DNA of 64,000 bases from an uncultured Eubacteriales bacterium (GCA_900316755.1 ONED01000002.1:1-64000), one strand, 5' to 3'; counted from the stretch's first letter, positions 46,211 through 55,043 are shown. The notes: generated by a model from the letters alone, not told the origin. A program made the numbers and translations.

Positions 46211-46701
46211 CCATCACCACGCATCTGACTTAAAATAGAATCCAGCTTTGTCTTTTCCTTCTCAAGTCCGGATACTTCAACTCTATCTTTAAACATACCA
46301 AGATGACGTCCAAGGTCTACCAGCGCAGCTCTCTTGTCGTACATCTTTACTTCTCTTTCGATTCCAAACTCGTTCGGCTTTATCTTTACAGACTGAATGC
46401 ATGCCAAATCATCCTCTGAGGCATTCTTCTTTATCTTTGCCGTATTAGGATCCATAACATCGGTAATTTTTGCGAATCCAATCTTCGCAAGTTCTTGTAG
46501 TACACGGTCTTGATTGATTCCGGTACGACGTGAACGCTCGGCCATGGCTTTTGCAATTGCATCTGAAATTTCAGGTTTTTTAAGGTTTTCGGCACCTATA
46601 CTTCCAGCTGTTTCTGGACTGTACCCTGCTCTGATGGCTGCCTGAGTGGCGTTTAAGTCAATCAGATATTCTTCTACAAATCTCTTCTGTTTTTTTGTCA
46701 T
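46207..46701 (-). CDS. Terminase small subunit
   Basis: A 164-aa DNA-recognition subunit of the Terminase_2 type: KKQKRFVEEYLIDLNATQAAIRAGYSPETAGSIGAENLKKPEI with an N-terminal HTH, then a central oligomerisation region. It determines the packaging start site. It lies 28 bp downstream of the tRNA-like sequence. Confidence 0.92.
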   Translation of the reverse strand: MTKKQKRFVEEYLIDLNATQAAIRAGYSPETAGSIGAENLKKPEISDAIAKAMAERSRRTGINQDRVLQELAKIGFAKITDVMDPNTAKIKKNASEDDLACIQSVKIKPNEFGIEREVKMYDKRAALVDLGRHLGMFKDRVEVSGLEKEKTKLDSILSQMRGDG

Positions 46702-46729
46702 TCAGGCTCACCTCTTTTCTTTTTCAAGC

Positions 46730-46796
46730 GGAGCATCCGGAATCGAACCGGAACACAGGTAGCGACCCTGCACATCTGCCATTAATGATATGCTCC
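46730..46796 (-). tRNA. tRNA-like sequence (short, possibly degenerate)
   Basis: 67 nt on the minus strand fold as a short cloverleaf: acceptor arms GGAGCAT and ATGCTCC, a short D arm (CAT/ATG), an anticodon arm GCAGG-GTCGCTA-CCTGT with loop anticodon CGC (alanine by code), and a T arm with TCCGG-TTCGATT-CCGGA containing an intact GGTTCGATTCC box. It is shorter than a normal tRNA, has a minimal variable loop and no encoded CCA. It follows a terminator and lies 28 bp upstream of terS. It may be a decayed tRNA or a structured packaging/control element. Confidence 0.5.
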
Positions 46797-46810
46797 ACAT
46801 ATTTTTGCAT

Positions 46811-46833
46811 GAGAAAAGCACCCCGAAGGGTGC
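46811..46833 (-). terminator. Terminator with UUCG loop
   Basis: A GCACCC-TTCG-GGGTGC hairpin (46818-46833) followed on the minus strand by CTTTTCTC. A classical strong terminator between the DUF1878-like gene and the tRNA-like/terminase unit. Confidence 0.75.
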
Positions 46834-46841
46834 AATATAGT

Positions 46842-47180
46842 TTATTTAAATAAATGTTTAAATTTCACGCTTTCTCCGTAAATTGCTGGAAATACATCTT
46901 CATATCTCCTCTCTTCCCATAATAGTTTCAAAAATGACTCGCAAAAATGATAGTCAAGTCTTCTTTTATCAACAATATTTAAAACCTCTAATTCGTATGT
47001 TGAAGAACTGACTCTTTCTCCTTTATCGATCTTGTTTTGTACATCATCTAAGATTTCATAAATAGCATTTAATTGTTCCCTGGTGATTTTACAATCATAC
47101 AAAAATCTAGTGAATTCTGTTCCCTCGTACAATAAATCCATTCTAAATTCCAAATCATCCATTCTCTCTTCTAATGTCAT
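46842..47180 (-). CDS. DUF1878/YhaI-like small helical protein
   Basis: A 112-aa soluble helical protein (TLEERMDDLEFRMDLLYEGTEFTRFLYDCKITREQLNAIYEILDDV). Resembles the YhaI/DUF1878 group of Firmicutes; function unknown. It forms its own unit bounded by terminators at 46811-46833 and 47255-47290 and sits just before the packaging genes. Confidence 0.6.
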   Translation of the reverse strand: MTLEERMDDLEFRMDLLYEGTEFTRFLYDCKITREQLNAIYEILDDVQNKIDKGERVSSSTYELEVLNIVDKRRLDYHFCESFLKLLWEERRYEDVFPAIYGESVKFKHLFK

Positions 47181-47254
47181 AAACTCTCATCCTCCACACA
47201 CCTTACACCGATAACCCTACTCCCATAATATCTCTTTTTTTGACATTACGCAAC

Positions 47255-47290
47255 AAAAATGCACCACTCCGTAAAGAGCAATGCATTTTT
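47255..47290. terminator. Bidirectional terminator
   Basis: AAAAATGCA (47255-47263) and TGCATTTTT (47282-47290) form a 9-bp stem with an inner CTC/GAG pair. The A/T flanks give T-tracts in both directions. It lies downstream of the putative late-activator gene. Confidence 0.7.
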
Positions 47291-47352
47291 ATGGTTACCG
47301 TTCGTGCGTTAGGGGGAAGTCTAAATGGATTTATCCACTTGTGACAGTTTAT

Positions 47353-47397
47353 ACTATAACATATTAAAACCGAACATATCGAACAAAACGAACAAAG
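47353..47397 (-). promoter_or_regulatory. Putative activator-dependent late promoter with three 9-bp repeats
   Basis: Three tandem 9-bp repeats beginning CGAACA at 47371, 47380 and 47389 (minus-strand TGTTCG) lie just upstream of a minus-strand -10 TATAGT (47353-47358). The expected -35 position (about 47376-47381) holds no consensus and is covered by the repeats. This is the pattern of a promoter whose -35 is replaced by an activator, plausibly the protein encoded next door. It would drive the late genes, with the terminator at 47255-47290 as a control point. Confidence 0.5.
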
Positions 47398-47398
47398 T

Positions 47399-47821
47399 TT
47401 AAATTTCTCTCATAAACCTTTCGTATTCCATTCTCACGCTATCTCCTGTTGCCTTTCTCCCAATCCGTATTGCAACCTGCTCCCAAGTCATCCCCTCAAA
47501 TATTTTGTACCGGATAATACGCTGCATCCGGTTAGGAATTGTATTTAACCACTGTTCCACCTGCATTTTTACCTTCGTAGCGTTCTCTTTGCGCTGCTCA
47601 AGCAGTTTTTCTTCCAGACGAAGGTTTCCATCATCCTGATATGTAAATTCGGTACCCTGAATCCGGAAGTGCTGCTCTTGGTATGGAAAATCCGGATTGC
47701 TCCCCTTTACGTTGGTCTGAACAATGGTTTTTTTCTTTTTCTTCAACCGACGAATATCAGCCTCGGTTTCTTTCACCAGCTCACAAGCATCTATGTAATC
47801 ATTTAGAATATGTTTGTCCAC
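47399..47821 (-). CDS. Phage late transcription activator candidate
   Basis: A 140-aa protein with a Lys-rich helical N-terminus and a C-terminal helix-turn-helix like sigma-70 region 4 (MQRIIRYKIFEGMTWEQVAIRIGRKATGDSVRMEYERFMREI). Such RinA/ArpU/DUF1492-type proteins sit upstream of terminase and switch on late genes. Three 9-bp repeats with a -10 box lie right after its stop codon. Confidence 0.7.
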   Translation of the reverse strand: MDKHILNDYIDACELVKETEADIRRLKKKKKTIVQTNVKGSNPDFPYQEQHFRIQGTEFTYQDDGNLRLEEKLLEQRKENATKVKMQVEQWLNTIPNRMQRIIRYKIFEGMTWEQVAIRIGRKATGDSVRMEYERFMREI

Positions 47822-47871
47822 TGTATCAACCCCTTTCTTGCCAAATAGTCAAGTACACCAATCCTCGTCAT

Positions 47872-48105
47872 TCATCCTGATATTGGCATTTCTTCTTCCA
47901 ATATCTCCACAATCCGTTCCATTGCATTTCTTGTAGATTCAATATACTTCCGTACTTTTTCTATATCTCGATTGAAGCTTTCTAAATCCTCGTTTTGCAC
48001 TTCTGTTGGTTTATCTGCCCAAAGTTCTCGCCCTGCTCTCTGTCCACTAAAGAACTGTATTTTATCTAAAACCTCTAGCACTTCGCTTGTTTTAATCTCA
48101 CTCAT
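47872..48105 (-). CDS. Small phage protein, unknown
   Basis: A 77-aa acidic helical protein (SEIKTSEVLEVLDKIQFFSGQRAGRELWADKPTE). The ATG at 48105 overlaps the upstream TGA (ATGA). No family recognised. Confidence 0.6.
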   Translation of the reverse strand: MSEIKTSEVLEVLDKIQFFSGQRAGRELWADKPTEVQNEDLESFNRDIEKVRKYIESTRNAMERIVEILEEEMPISG

Positions 48106-48572
48106 TCTAACACCCCACCCGCAAATTCTTCCAGACAATGTTTGAGTGCATACATTACCGTATAATCAAGAATATTTATATCTTCTGGTTTGTTCTTTTT
48201 TCGAAATTCATATTTCATAATTTCGCTTTTAAGTGCACTCTCCAATTTTAATGGTTCTAATGGATTTCCTACATCTCCGATATATTGCATTTCCATTTTT
48301 TCTTTGCAAATTCTTAATTCTTTCAGTTCTTCCAACCACTCGGCAAGCTGTTCATGCTCTTCGGCACATTTGCACATTTCTTTTGGAACATATTCACTGC
48401 AAACTTTACTCCAACTATCTATCTCCATGCTACGAAATTCATTCTTTCGGCAATATCCTTGCAGCGGATGCAAGTCGCTTCTTGCAAATAATTTACAGGT
48501 TTTACACTGCATTTCTTTTCTTTTCTTTTCTGCCACTTCTCTTGCGTGTGCTATTGCTTCATCAATCGTCAT
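48102..48572 (-). CDS. Small Cys-containing phage protein, unknown
   Basis: A 156-aa protein with C-x2-C (CKTCKLF), CRKN and KCAEEHEQLAEW elements suggestive of metal binding, and a helical C-terminus. The start at 48572 has AAAGGGG upstream and overlaps the stop of the preceding 56-aa ORF (ATGA). Function unknown. Confidence 0.62.
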   Translation of the reverse strand: MTIDEAIAHAREVAEKKRKEMQCKTCKLFARSDLHPLQGYCRKNEFRSMEIDSWSKVCSEYVPKEMCKCAEEHEQLAEWLEELKELRICKEKMEMQYIGDVGNPLEPLKLESALKSEIMKYEFRKKNKPEDINILDYTVMYALKHCLEEFAGGVLE

Positions 48573-48739
48573 TTCTTTTTCCCCTTTAACTCTTTTATTA
48601 CAGCTGTTACTGCGCACCTTACATATGTGCATTCCGCCTCTTTCGGCAGTTTATACGGACACGTATAACACCGTCTATGATTGGCGCATTCTGTATGTTC
48701 CAGTCTTTTTAAATACCACAATACAATTTTTCTAATCAT
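48569..48739 (-). CDS. 56-aa Cys-rich small protein
   Basis: A short ORF (IRKIVLWYLKRLEHTECANH, then RRCYTCPYKL and ECTYVRCAV) with five cysteines in a zinc-ribbon-like arrangement. Both ends overlap neighbours, starting within the stop region of the ASCH gene and ending ATGA into the 156-aa gene, which supports it as a real translated gene. Function unknown. Confidence 0.6.
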   Translation of the reverse strand: MIRKIVLWYLKRLEHTECANHRRCYTCPYKLPKEAECTYVRCAVTAVIKELKGKKK

Positions 48740-49438
48740 CTATTCTACCTCTATCCTTTCGAATTCGATAACCCATACCCAAGGATTTGCGTCCCATCCG
48801 TACTTGTCCAAGTCTTGTTTCTTGATGGTGGAATCCCATAATTGAAAAAACGCACATCTGAATGCTGTAATTACATATTCCTCCGTTTCTTCTGGCATCT
48901 GATTGATGTAGCTGATTATTTCTTTTCTGTTTGTCCCTTCTTCTAATATCTGGTCTTTTGTAATCTCCTGCAACCGCTCCACCCGTACGTCTGTTACCCG
49001 AAGGAAGATACGTGCCGCTTCCTTTGGCATGTGGATGGATGGACGCCACTCTGGCCTATCGCTATATATCATTTCTCCATACTTATCAAACGCTTCATCT
49101 GATACCGATATTGTCATAACAGAATCTTCTTCCGATTTGTCACCACGATAAATAAATGTCACTTTATTTCCACATGACCACATATTTGATATATTCCACG
49201 TTTCCCGGACGTACAAATAATCGCCTTTCTTGAATGGTGGCTTTTTATTGCATGGCTCATTTGTGCCATTGTATAGTGTTAGTCCGTCTTTTATGTAGCC
49301 TGTCCAATTTGGATTCTTGCCATCTATGAATTTTACAATTCGCCTTGTAACCGTCTTTCTGCCATCCAGTATCGCCCGAACCATCTCCGTGTTAAATAAT
49401 ATCGGCTTTGCTATCTTTAATGCTTCTTCCTTTGTCAT
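48740..49438 (-). CDS. ASCH/PUA-like domain phage protein
   Basis: A 232-aa protein with the typical opening KPILFNTEMVRAILDGRKTVTRRIVK and KGDYLYVRETW of ASCH-like phage proteins. ASCH domains bind RNA or nucleotides and may affect transcription or translation. It follows a small membrane ORF with ATGA coupling. Confidence 0.75.
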   Translation of the reverse strand: MTKEEALKIAKPILFNTEMVRAILDGRKTVTRRIVKFIDGKNPNWTGYIKDGLTLYNGTNEPCNKKPPFKKGDYLYVRETWNISNMWSCGNKVTFIYRGDKSEEDSVMTISVSDEAFDKYGEMIYSDRPEWRPSIHMPKEAARIFLRVTDVRVERLQEITKDQILEEGTNRKEIISYINQMPEETEEYVITAFRCAFFQLWDSTIKKQDLDKYGWDANPWVWVIEFERIEVE

Positions 49439-49608
49439 CGTTTACCACCTTTCTTCCTTCCCTTTATCCTGTCATACACTCCATATGCCACCGATACCAA
49501 CAACAAAATACTGCCTGCTGCCACTATGGCTGTTACGAGTACATCAATGATTAGCTTCTTAACCATTAGGAGTGCCAGACACAGCACTCCGATTGTCATT
49601 ACTTCCAT
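49435..49608 (-). CDS. 57-aa small membrane protein
   Basis: A short ORF with two hydrophobic stretches (TIGVLCLALLMV, then IDVLVTAIVAAGSILLLVSVAYGVY) and a basic tail (KGRKKGGKR). It has a GGAGAG site and its stop overlaps the next start (ATGA). Unknown function, possibly membrane-linked exclusion. Confidence 0.6.
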   Translation of the reverse strand: MEVMTIGVLCLALLMVKKLIIDVLVTAIVAAGSILLLVSVAYGVYDRIKGRKKGGKR

Positions 49609-49611
49609 GGT

Positions 49612-52467
49612 TTACTCTCCCTTCTGGATATTCTTCAGGTGTTCGATTAACTGGCTTCTGTTCGTGAGACAGTCTTTGAAATACTTTCCTTCTGTCAGCA
49701 GATAGTATTCTTCCGAGCCGTATCTGTCTTTAAATCTATCCTCGTATTTCCTTTCCGTTGCTTTATAATCAAAACACTTATGGAAATACACCCTCACTAC
49801 AAAAGAAGTGCCATTCTCAAAGTTATACCGGTAATACCGTTCTCCTGTTTCTTTGGATTCAATCCACAATGGCCAGCTCATGTAATTGTCGATAAACTCT
49901 TTCCGTTGCTCATTGTTCCTCATTCTTGGAAGAGCCGGCTGATTACTCAATTCTTTTTCCTCATGTTCCGTTTCTCCCATAAAATCGAACAAGGTCGGTG
50001 TTTCCAGTTTCTCTTCTGCTTCCTTCAGGTACCCAACTCCATCGCGAAAATAATCCGGATTCAGTTCAATTCCGTATCCTCTTCGACCCATTTCCAAAGC
50101 AGTTACCGGAACTGTCATAAGTCCGCCGAACATATCCAGTACCAAATCCCCTTCATTCGAGTATCGGTTGATGATTCTCTCCACGATATCAATCTGTAAT
50201 GGGCATACGTGCATTTGCTGACGTCTTCTGCTCTGTGTGGTATTCAGCGTTCTCATGCGGTTGATATCATCCCACACTTCATCCGTCCAGCTTCCCGGTG
50301 CAACCACCATAAAGGTTGCCGGTAGTTTCCCGTCCTTATCCAGTTCTTTTGCAAGTTCTACGTGCTCCTTGTAATCGTATACGTTCTCCCTGCTGTATTT
50401 CCGGTATACCGCCTGAAGGTTATCAACAGAAATCTCTTTTAGCTCCTCTTTGCTGACGAGACGGTCACCGGAGCTTCTGTAATACCCGTGAGCATCTATC
50501 TGCCACTGTGCCCTTGTGTATTCCTCTTTGCTTTTTACAACAGGCACGTCCGCATAAGCTGTGGAGCGGTCCGTTGGTAATTTGCGGAAAATCAGAATGT
50601 ACTCTGGACATCCGACACCCATTTTAGAACCATCTTTGCATTGTTCTGACCATCCAAGCCGGTACGTCTGATTGTTTTCCCGAACCACATCTGTGACAAC
50701 CGTAATCATTCCCATGTATTGGAATCCGTGCTTCATATAATGGATGATGCATAATGCGTGGAATGGTTCAATCGTTGACATTCCTGTACCTGTTGCGTTT
50801 CCAAAGAGTACCCTGTCTTTTACATGGATTGCAGCATTCTTTCCCGGTTTCAATACCCTTAAAAGCTCCGGTGTCAGAAAGTCCATCTGCTCAAAGAATC
50901 GCTCTGTATTCTGGTTATGCCCAAAATCGTTATAGTTTGCCGAGTATTCGTAATGGTTTCCGAAGGGAATGGAGGAACATATTAGGTCAACACTGTTATC
51001 TGCCATCCGTCTTACTTCCTCCACACAATCATCATGTACGGCCGTAAATCTCTTTCCTTCTACTCTCACTGTTTTCACCCCCATCTTTCTTCCAAGCTGT
51101 TTCTCCATCCCTGCGGAGGACAGTCCGTATTTCTTTACAATCTCCACCATCTTCTGCACCATGTGATTATGGTTTTTCCACTTCTCCATAAGGACATTCT
51201 TAATCTCGCGCTCGTTTTCCATGTAGATGATATCTATCACAACTTCTTCCGTCTGTAAAAAACGATAGCACCGATGGACTGCCTGAATAAAATCATTAAA
51301 TTCATAATCAATTCCGAGAAATATCTCCCGGTGGCAGTGTTTTTGAAAGTTACAGCCGGAACCGGATAAGGATTTCTTTGTAGCAAATAATCTTGTTTTT
51401 CCCTGTGAAAAATCAATGACCCTCTGTTCACGGATGTCATAATCCTGTGAGCCGTATATTTCCACGGTTTCCGGTAATGCCGCTTTAATGGCGTGCCGCT
51501 CACTTTCCAAGTCATGCCACAGGACGAAATGATCATTCGGTGAAGCATCTACAATCTCTTTCATCTTTGCTACACGTTGTGATATACTCTCCCTTTTCAC
51601 CTGCGCCGCTTCTTTCAATCCTGCGGCTGCTTCGTTAAATAGCGCAAGCTGACCATTCTTTTCCTCTGCATCTCCGTAGGAAATCGGGAGCTCATGCCAA
51701 TTTATTTTTAATGGCGGAAGCTCATATCCGTCATCCGAATAGTCCGGATTTAAGTCGGATGGCTTCGTGATAAACAATGCGAAGCTGCTCACCCACAGCC
51801 AGAACTCATCTTCCATATTCGGATAGAGTGTCAAATTGTTTGCCTTTGTACTGTCTCTCTGGAAGAATCTTGTTAATGCCTGTCCGGTATCCATCACCTC
51901 CAGATATCCTGCATAATGAATCAGCTCTTTGTAGCGGTTCGGGGATGGTGTTGCTGTAGCTACCAGCTTATACGGAACCCCTTTAAACTTGTCCAGAAAC
52001 GTCTGGTAGGTTTTACTTCCAAAGCTCCTAAGCACGCTTGCTTCATCAATTGAGGTCACTGCAAAATACTTCGGGTCGATATCTCCATCACGAACCCTCT
52101 CATAATTGGTCAGAAGAATCTCTTCTTTCGCTTCCATCACCTCTGCCATATTCCGCACATATCTTGGCTTCTCATATCCAAGCAGGTTCACCGCATCATG
52201 TGTGAATTCCTGTTTTACTCCGAGCGGCAATACAATCAATGCTTTCCCGCCGGCGTAGTTTATTGCCTGCTTGCAGAACTCCAGCTCTTGAATCGTCTTT
52301 CCAAGTCCGAAAGATTCAAACAGTGCCCTTCTTCCACCTTTCAGTGCCCATGCTACGGCATCCTTCTGGTGTGGCTTTAATGCCTTGTTTATTTTGCTTT
52401 TATCAATTTCAAATCCACTCTCTGTGGCTAACTCTATTTTTGTTTTTAAAAATTCTAAATATTCCAT
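49612..52467 (-). CDS. Helicase-DNA methyltransferase fusion
   Basis: About 951 aa from the ATG at 52467. The N-terminal half is a SNF2/DEAD-like ATPase: KPHQKDAVAWAL, SFGLGKTIQ (motif I), TSIDEASVL (II), VATATPSPNR (III) and ATKKSLSGSGCNFQ. The C-terminal half is a beta-class DNA methyltransferase with motif IV CSSIPFGNHYEY (SIPF where SPPY is usual) and the SAM motif LDMFGGLMTVPVTALEMGRRGYGIELN. Phage copies of this fusion are thought to modify phage DNA, but no partner nuclease is seen. An upstream frame to 52644 overlaps a separate 55-aa ORF and is rejected. Confidence 0.8.
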   Translation of the reverse strand: MEYLEFLKTKIELATESGFEIDKSKINKALKPHQKDAVAWALKGGRRALFESFGLGKTIQELEFCKQAINYAGGKALIVLPLGVKQEFTHDAVNLLGYEKPRYVRNMAEVMEAKEEILLTNYERVRDGDIDPKYFAVTSIDEASVLRSFGSKTYQTFLDKFKGVPYKLVATATPSPNRYKELIHYAGYLEVMDTGQALTRFFQRDSTKANNLTLYPNMEDEFWLWVSSFALFITKPSDLNPDYSDDGYELPPLKINWHELPISYGDAEEKNGQLALFNEAAAGLKEAAQVKRESISQRVAKMKEIVDASPNDHFVLWHDLESERHAIKAALPETVEIYGSQDYDIREQRVIDFSQGKTRLFATKKSLSGSGCNFQKHCHREIFLGIDYEFNDFIQAVHRCYRFLQTEEVVIDIIYMENEREIKNVLMEKWKNHNHMVQKMVEIVKKYGLSSAGMEKQLGRKMGVKTVRVEGKRFTAVHDDCVEEVRRMADNSVDLICSSIPFGNHYEYSANYNDFGHNQNTERFFEQMDFLTPELLRVLKPGKNAAIHVKDRVLFGNATGTGMSTIEPFHALCIIHYMKHGFQYMGMITVVTDVVRENNQTYRLGWSEQCKDGSKMGVGCPEYILIFRKLPTDRSTAYADVPVVKSKEEYTRAQWQIDAHGYYRSSGDRLVSKEELKEISVDNLQAVYRKYSRENVYDYKEHVELAKELDKDGKLPATFMVVAPGSWTDEVWDDINRMRTLNTTQSRRRQQMHVCPLQIDIVERIINRYSNEGDLVLDMFGGLMTVPVTALEMGRRGYGIELNPDYFRDGVGYLKEAEEKLETPTLFDFMGETEHEEKELSNQPALPRMRNNEQRKEFIDNYMSWPLWIESKETGERYYRYNFENGTSFVVRVYFHKCFDYKATERKYEDRFKDRYGSEEYYLLTEGKYFKDCLTNRSQLIEHLKNIQKGE

Positions 52468-52529
52468 CTCTCGAAAGGGACCGATATATCTTTCCTCTGG
52501 CCAGAGTCCCAGCTCCTTTCGTTTATGAT

Positions 52530-52697
52530 TTAATCTATAATCCCTAATTTTCTTGCGCGGGTTTTCGCAGCTCCCATCCTGTCCGCATTCCTCCCGTCCG
52601 GATTCAAAACGGCACAGACGATTGTCCATTCTGCCACGAAACATTCATACTCATGCAGGCTGTCGAAAATCTCCGCAATCTGTGTTGTCTCTAACAT
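52530..52697 (-). CDS. 55-aa small protein before the helicase gene
   Basis: A short ORF (LETTQIAEIFDSLHEYECFV, then AEWTIVCAVLNPDGRNADRM) with GGAG eight bases before ATG. The start overlaps the stop of the replication gene (ATGTTAG). No family recognised; probably a small early phage protein. Confidence 0.55.
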   Translation of the reverse strand: MLETTQIAEIFDSLHEYECFVAEWTIVCAVLNPDGRNADRMGAAKTRARKLGIID

Positions 52698-53557
52698 CCT
52701 TTTTTCTCCTCACTTTGCTTGCCCAATATCTGCTTCTCCAAATCTGCCATGTCATATTTCCGCTCTTCGAAGTTTTTGAACTTGTTATCCGGTTTCTTCC
52801 ATTGTGGCAATCCATCCGTCTTTTTCTTCTTTGACAACGGGTAGAAACTTTTCCATCCACTCATGGTAGCTTTCTTTACAATCGCAATCTGCTCTGTCTC
52901 ATTTTGAGACAATGAAACAAGTTCCTCTTTAAGAAGCGCAATCTGTTCATCCGTAAGATTGTCACCGTTCTGTCTTCTGGACATCACATAGAGTCCGAAG
53001 ATAAGGTCAAGTTCCGGAGAAGCAAAATATATATTATTATTTACTTTACTTTCCTTTATTGGTTTTTTCGCGGAATTATCAGAGTTTTTCCCGGAATAAC
53101 TATGTGTTTTTCCGGTATTTATTTCAAAAAGGCTGCACTTAATAAAAGGTTCTGTCTCTTCTTCACTGAGAAGCCAGTACCTTCCGACTTCAATCGGTGA
53201 CTTCCTCGCAGACTCTTTTTTTGCAAGCTGCCACCTTCTCTGTATCCCGGCAGAGGTCAAGACCTTGTCCACACTAAAAAGTTTGTCGTTAAACAGTGAC
53301 CGTTTTAGCAGGAAGTTCAAGACCTGCTTCACCTTAGTTACATCCATAAAAAGCTGTTCTGAAAGGATGTATTCAAAATCATCATCTACCTGTATGTAGT
53401 AGCCATTGTCACTCCGATATATTTCAGTAAGCAAAAAGATATACATGAATATTCCATCGCTTTTATACCGTGCTTTCAATATCCGGATTTTATTATCCTC
53501 AAAAAAATCAATATCAAATGGAAAGTAGCTAAGACCTTTCTTTTTTGGTCTTGCCAT
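52691..53557 (-). CDS. Phage replication protein (DUF4373/DnaD-like)
   Basis: A 288-aa replication initiator candidate. The N-terminal domain (GLSYFPFDIDFFEDNKIRILKARYKSDG, YRSDNGYYIQVDDDFEYILSEQLF) is the Lin1244/Lin1753 DUF4373 type, and the C-terminal part is DnaD-like and basic. The ATG at 53557 follows AGGTGG. It would recruit host helicase to the phage origin; the origin itself is not evident. Confidence 0.75.
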   Translation of the reverse strand: MARPKKKGLSYFPFDIDFFEDNKIRILKARYKSDGIFMYIFLLTEIYRSDNGYYIQVDDDFEYILSEQLFMDVTKVKQVLNFLLKRSLFNDKLFSVDKVLTSAGIQRRWQLAKKESARKSPIEVGRYWLLSEEETEPFIKCSLFEINTGKTHSYSGKNSDNSAKKPIKESKVNNNIYFASPELDLIFGLYVMSRRQNGDNLTDEQIALLKEELVSLSQNETEQIAIVKKATMSGWKSFYPLSKKKKTDGLPQWKKPDNKFKNFEERKYDMADLEKQILGKQSEEKKGC

Positions 53558-53566
53558 GCAATCCAC

Positions 53567-54007
53567 CTACTTTCCGCCTGTATATTCCTCGACCGTAATA
53601 TCCAAGCCTTCCAGTGCCGAATATGCTTTCTTTGCAATTACCATTACAATCTGCGTATCATCATGATAAGCAACACCGTTCAATGCATCCGCTACAACCT
53701 TTATGATATTGTCCATATCAGGTTTCTTCAGCGGAAGAATTTCGCCGTCAACCATCTGCTGTTGCACTTTCTTTGACTTGCTCTTCGGTGGCAAAAATCT
53801 TGCCACGATGCGAAGTGTTACAGGCTTACCGGCTTCCAGATAAAAGCCTCCTGCCGCCTGCAGAAAGCGTTCCTTGATAAAATTCTCATACAGTACGGTA
53901 TTATCCGGTGTTGTTGATACGTGCTTTCTGGCGTTTGCATTGTAATAGGTCCGCGCCCTTGCTTTTCCCTGCGGTTTGCCTGGTACTTGAAAACTAATAG
54001 AATCCAT
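53567..54007 (-). CDS. RusA-family Holliday junction resolvase
   Basis: A 146-aa endonuclease: ISFQVPGKPQGKARAR at the start and the catalytic KKPDMDNIIKVVADALNGVAYHDDTQI with conserved Asp residues. It cleaves four-way junctions during phage recombination and packaging. AAAGGAGG precedes the ATG at 54007. Confidence 0.9.
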   Translation of the reverse strand: MDSISFQVPGKPQGKARARTYYNANARKHVSTTPDNTVLYENFIKERFLQAAGGFYLEAGKPVTLRIVARFLPPKSKSKKVQQQMVDGEILPLKKPDMDNIIKVVADALNGVAYHDDTQIVMVIAKKAYSALEGLDITVEEYTGGK

Positions 54008-54114
54008 CTTTCCTCCTTTCCGCCTCCTACCATTCAGCAGGAGGCATTGCAATGACTTTTGATTTAGTAACTTGTGATATATTGCTCATCCTTATTACAA
54101 GGGGATGCACTAAA

Positions 54115-55038
54115 TTACGAATCAAAGAACTCGGATTCCGCATCAGTGTGATTGGGTTCAGATTCTGTGTTTTCTACAACAGGTCGAACCTCCTGCACTT
54201 CTTGTTCCGATACCACTTCCTGAATTTCTTCCTCCGGCTGATTGTCCACATAATCCGGAGTTCCATCATCTGAAATAACTGCCATATCTTTGTTAATTGC
54301 ATCCTGCATATCAATAGACATGATTCCCCATTTAGAAATCAGCTGACGAAGCATGGTCTTCATTGCCATTCCGTCAAAATCCTTGTACCAGAAAGAAGAA
54401 TATTTCCACATCTCATTCTCCGGAATCTCCCCATTTTCTATTTTTTCTGCAATCTTAGAGTTATAGGCCGCTGAATATTTATCTGCATGGGCTTGCATCT
54501 TCTTTTTTGACCAGTACATCGTCTTACGGAAACCGTTTTCATACTCAAACATCGCATAATAACCGATTGTGGAGGCTTCCTCTCTTGCAATATCGTCCTC
54601 AATTAACGATACCTCGATTTCCTCATTCAATGGATCATACCGAATCAATTCCCCTTCTTTAATCGGAATCACATTTAATTTTTTGTAATATCCTGAGCGG
54701 ATAGCTAATTGAATATATCCTTTATATCCAAGCTGAAATTGTGCCTCTACCGTCCCTTTTTTCTTGTTCTTAAACGGAACCATATAAAACTGACCGAGTT
54801 GTGGTGATGGAGACAGATTCAAAGCCTCTCCAAGTAATGCAGCGTTCAAAATACTATTGTTCGTACATTCCTGAAGGGCAGGAGTCGTCTGTACCGCTGA
54901 TATAATACTTGAAATAAATCTGGTTCCGTTCTTTCCTCCAACCACCTTGTTAATTTGATTCTTAGCCGCATCCTGTGTTAGAAATACGGCAATACTTGTT
55001 TTCTTCGGCTGCTTTGCCAACTGATTATTAACTGCCAT
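54115..55038 (-). CDS. recT: RecT single-strand annealing protein
   Basis: A 307-aa annealase with the RecT core (LLGEALNLSPSPQLGQFYMVPFKNKKKG, FQLGYKGYIQLAIRSG, FWYKDFDGMAMKTMLRQLISKWG) and an acidic disordered tail (about residues 260-307). It pairs ssDNA produced by the YqaJ-type exonuclease for phage recombination. It follows the DUF1351 gene, the usual trio. Confidence 0.94.
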   Translation of the reverse strand: MAVNNQLAKQPKKTSIAVFLTQDAAKNQINKVVGGKNGTRFISSIISAVQTTPALQECTNNSILNAALLGEALNLSPSPQLGQFYMVPFKNKKKGTVEAQFQLGYKGYIQLAIRSGYYKKLNVIPIKEGELIRYDPLNEEIEVSLIEDDIAREEASTIGYYAMFEYENGFRKTMYWSKKKMQAHADKYSAAYNSKIAEKIENGEIPENEMWKYSSFWYKDFDGMAMKTMLRQLISKWGIMSIDMQDAINKDMAVISDDGTPDYVDNQPEEEIQEVVSEQEVQEVRPVVENTESEPNHTDAESEFFDS

Positions 55039-55043
55039 TTCTT

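Noticed and set aside
52468..52644. Extra 59 residues at the start of the helicase-methyltransferase
   Set aside because: This frame overlaps a 55-aa ORF with its own ribosome site, and the residues are low-complexity and unlike helicase domains.
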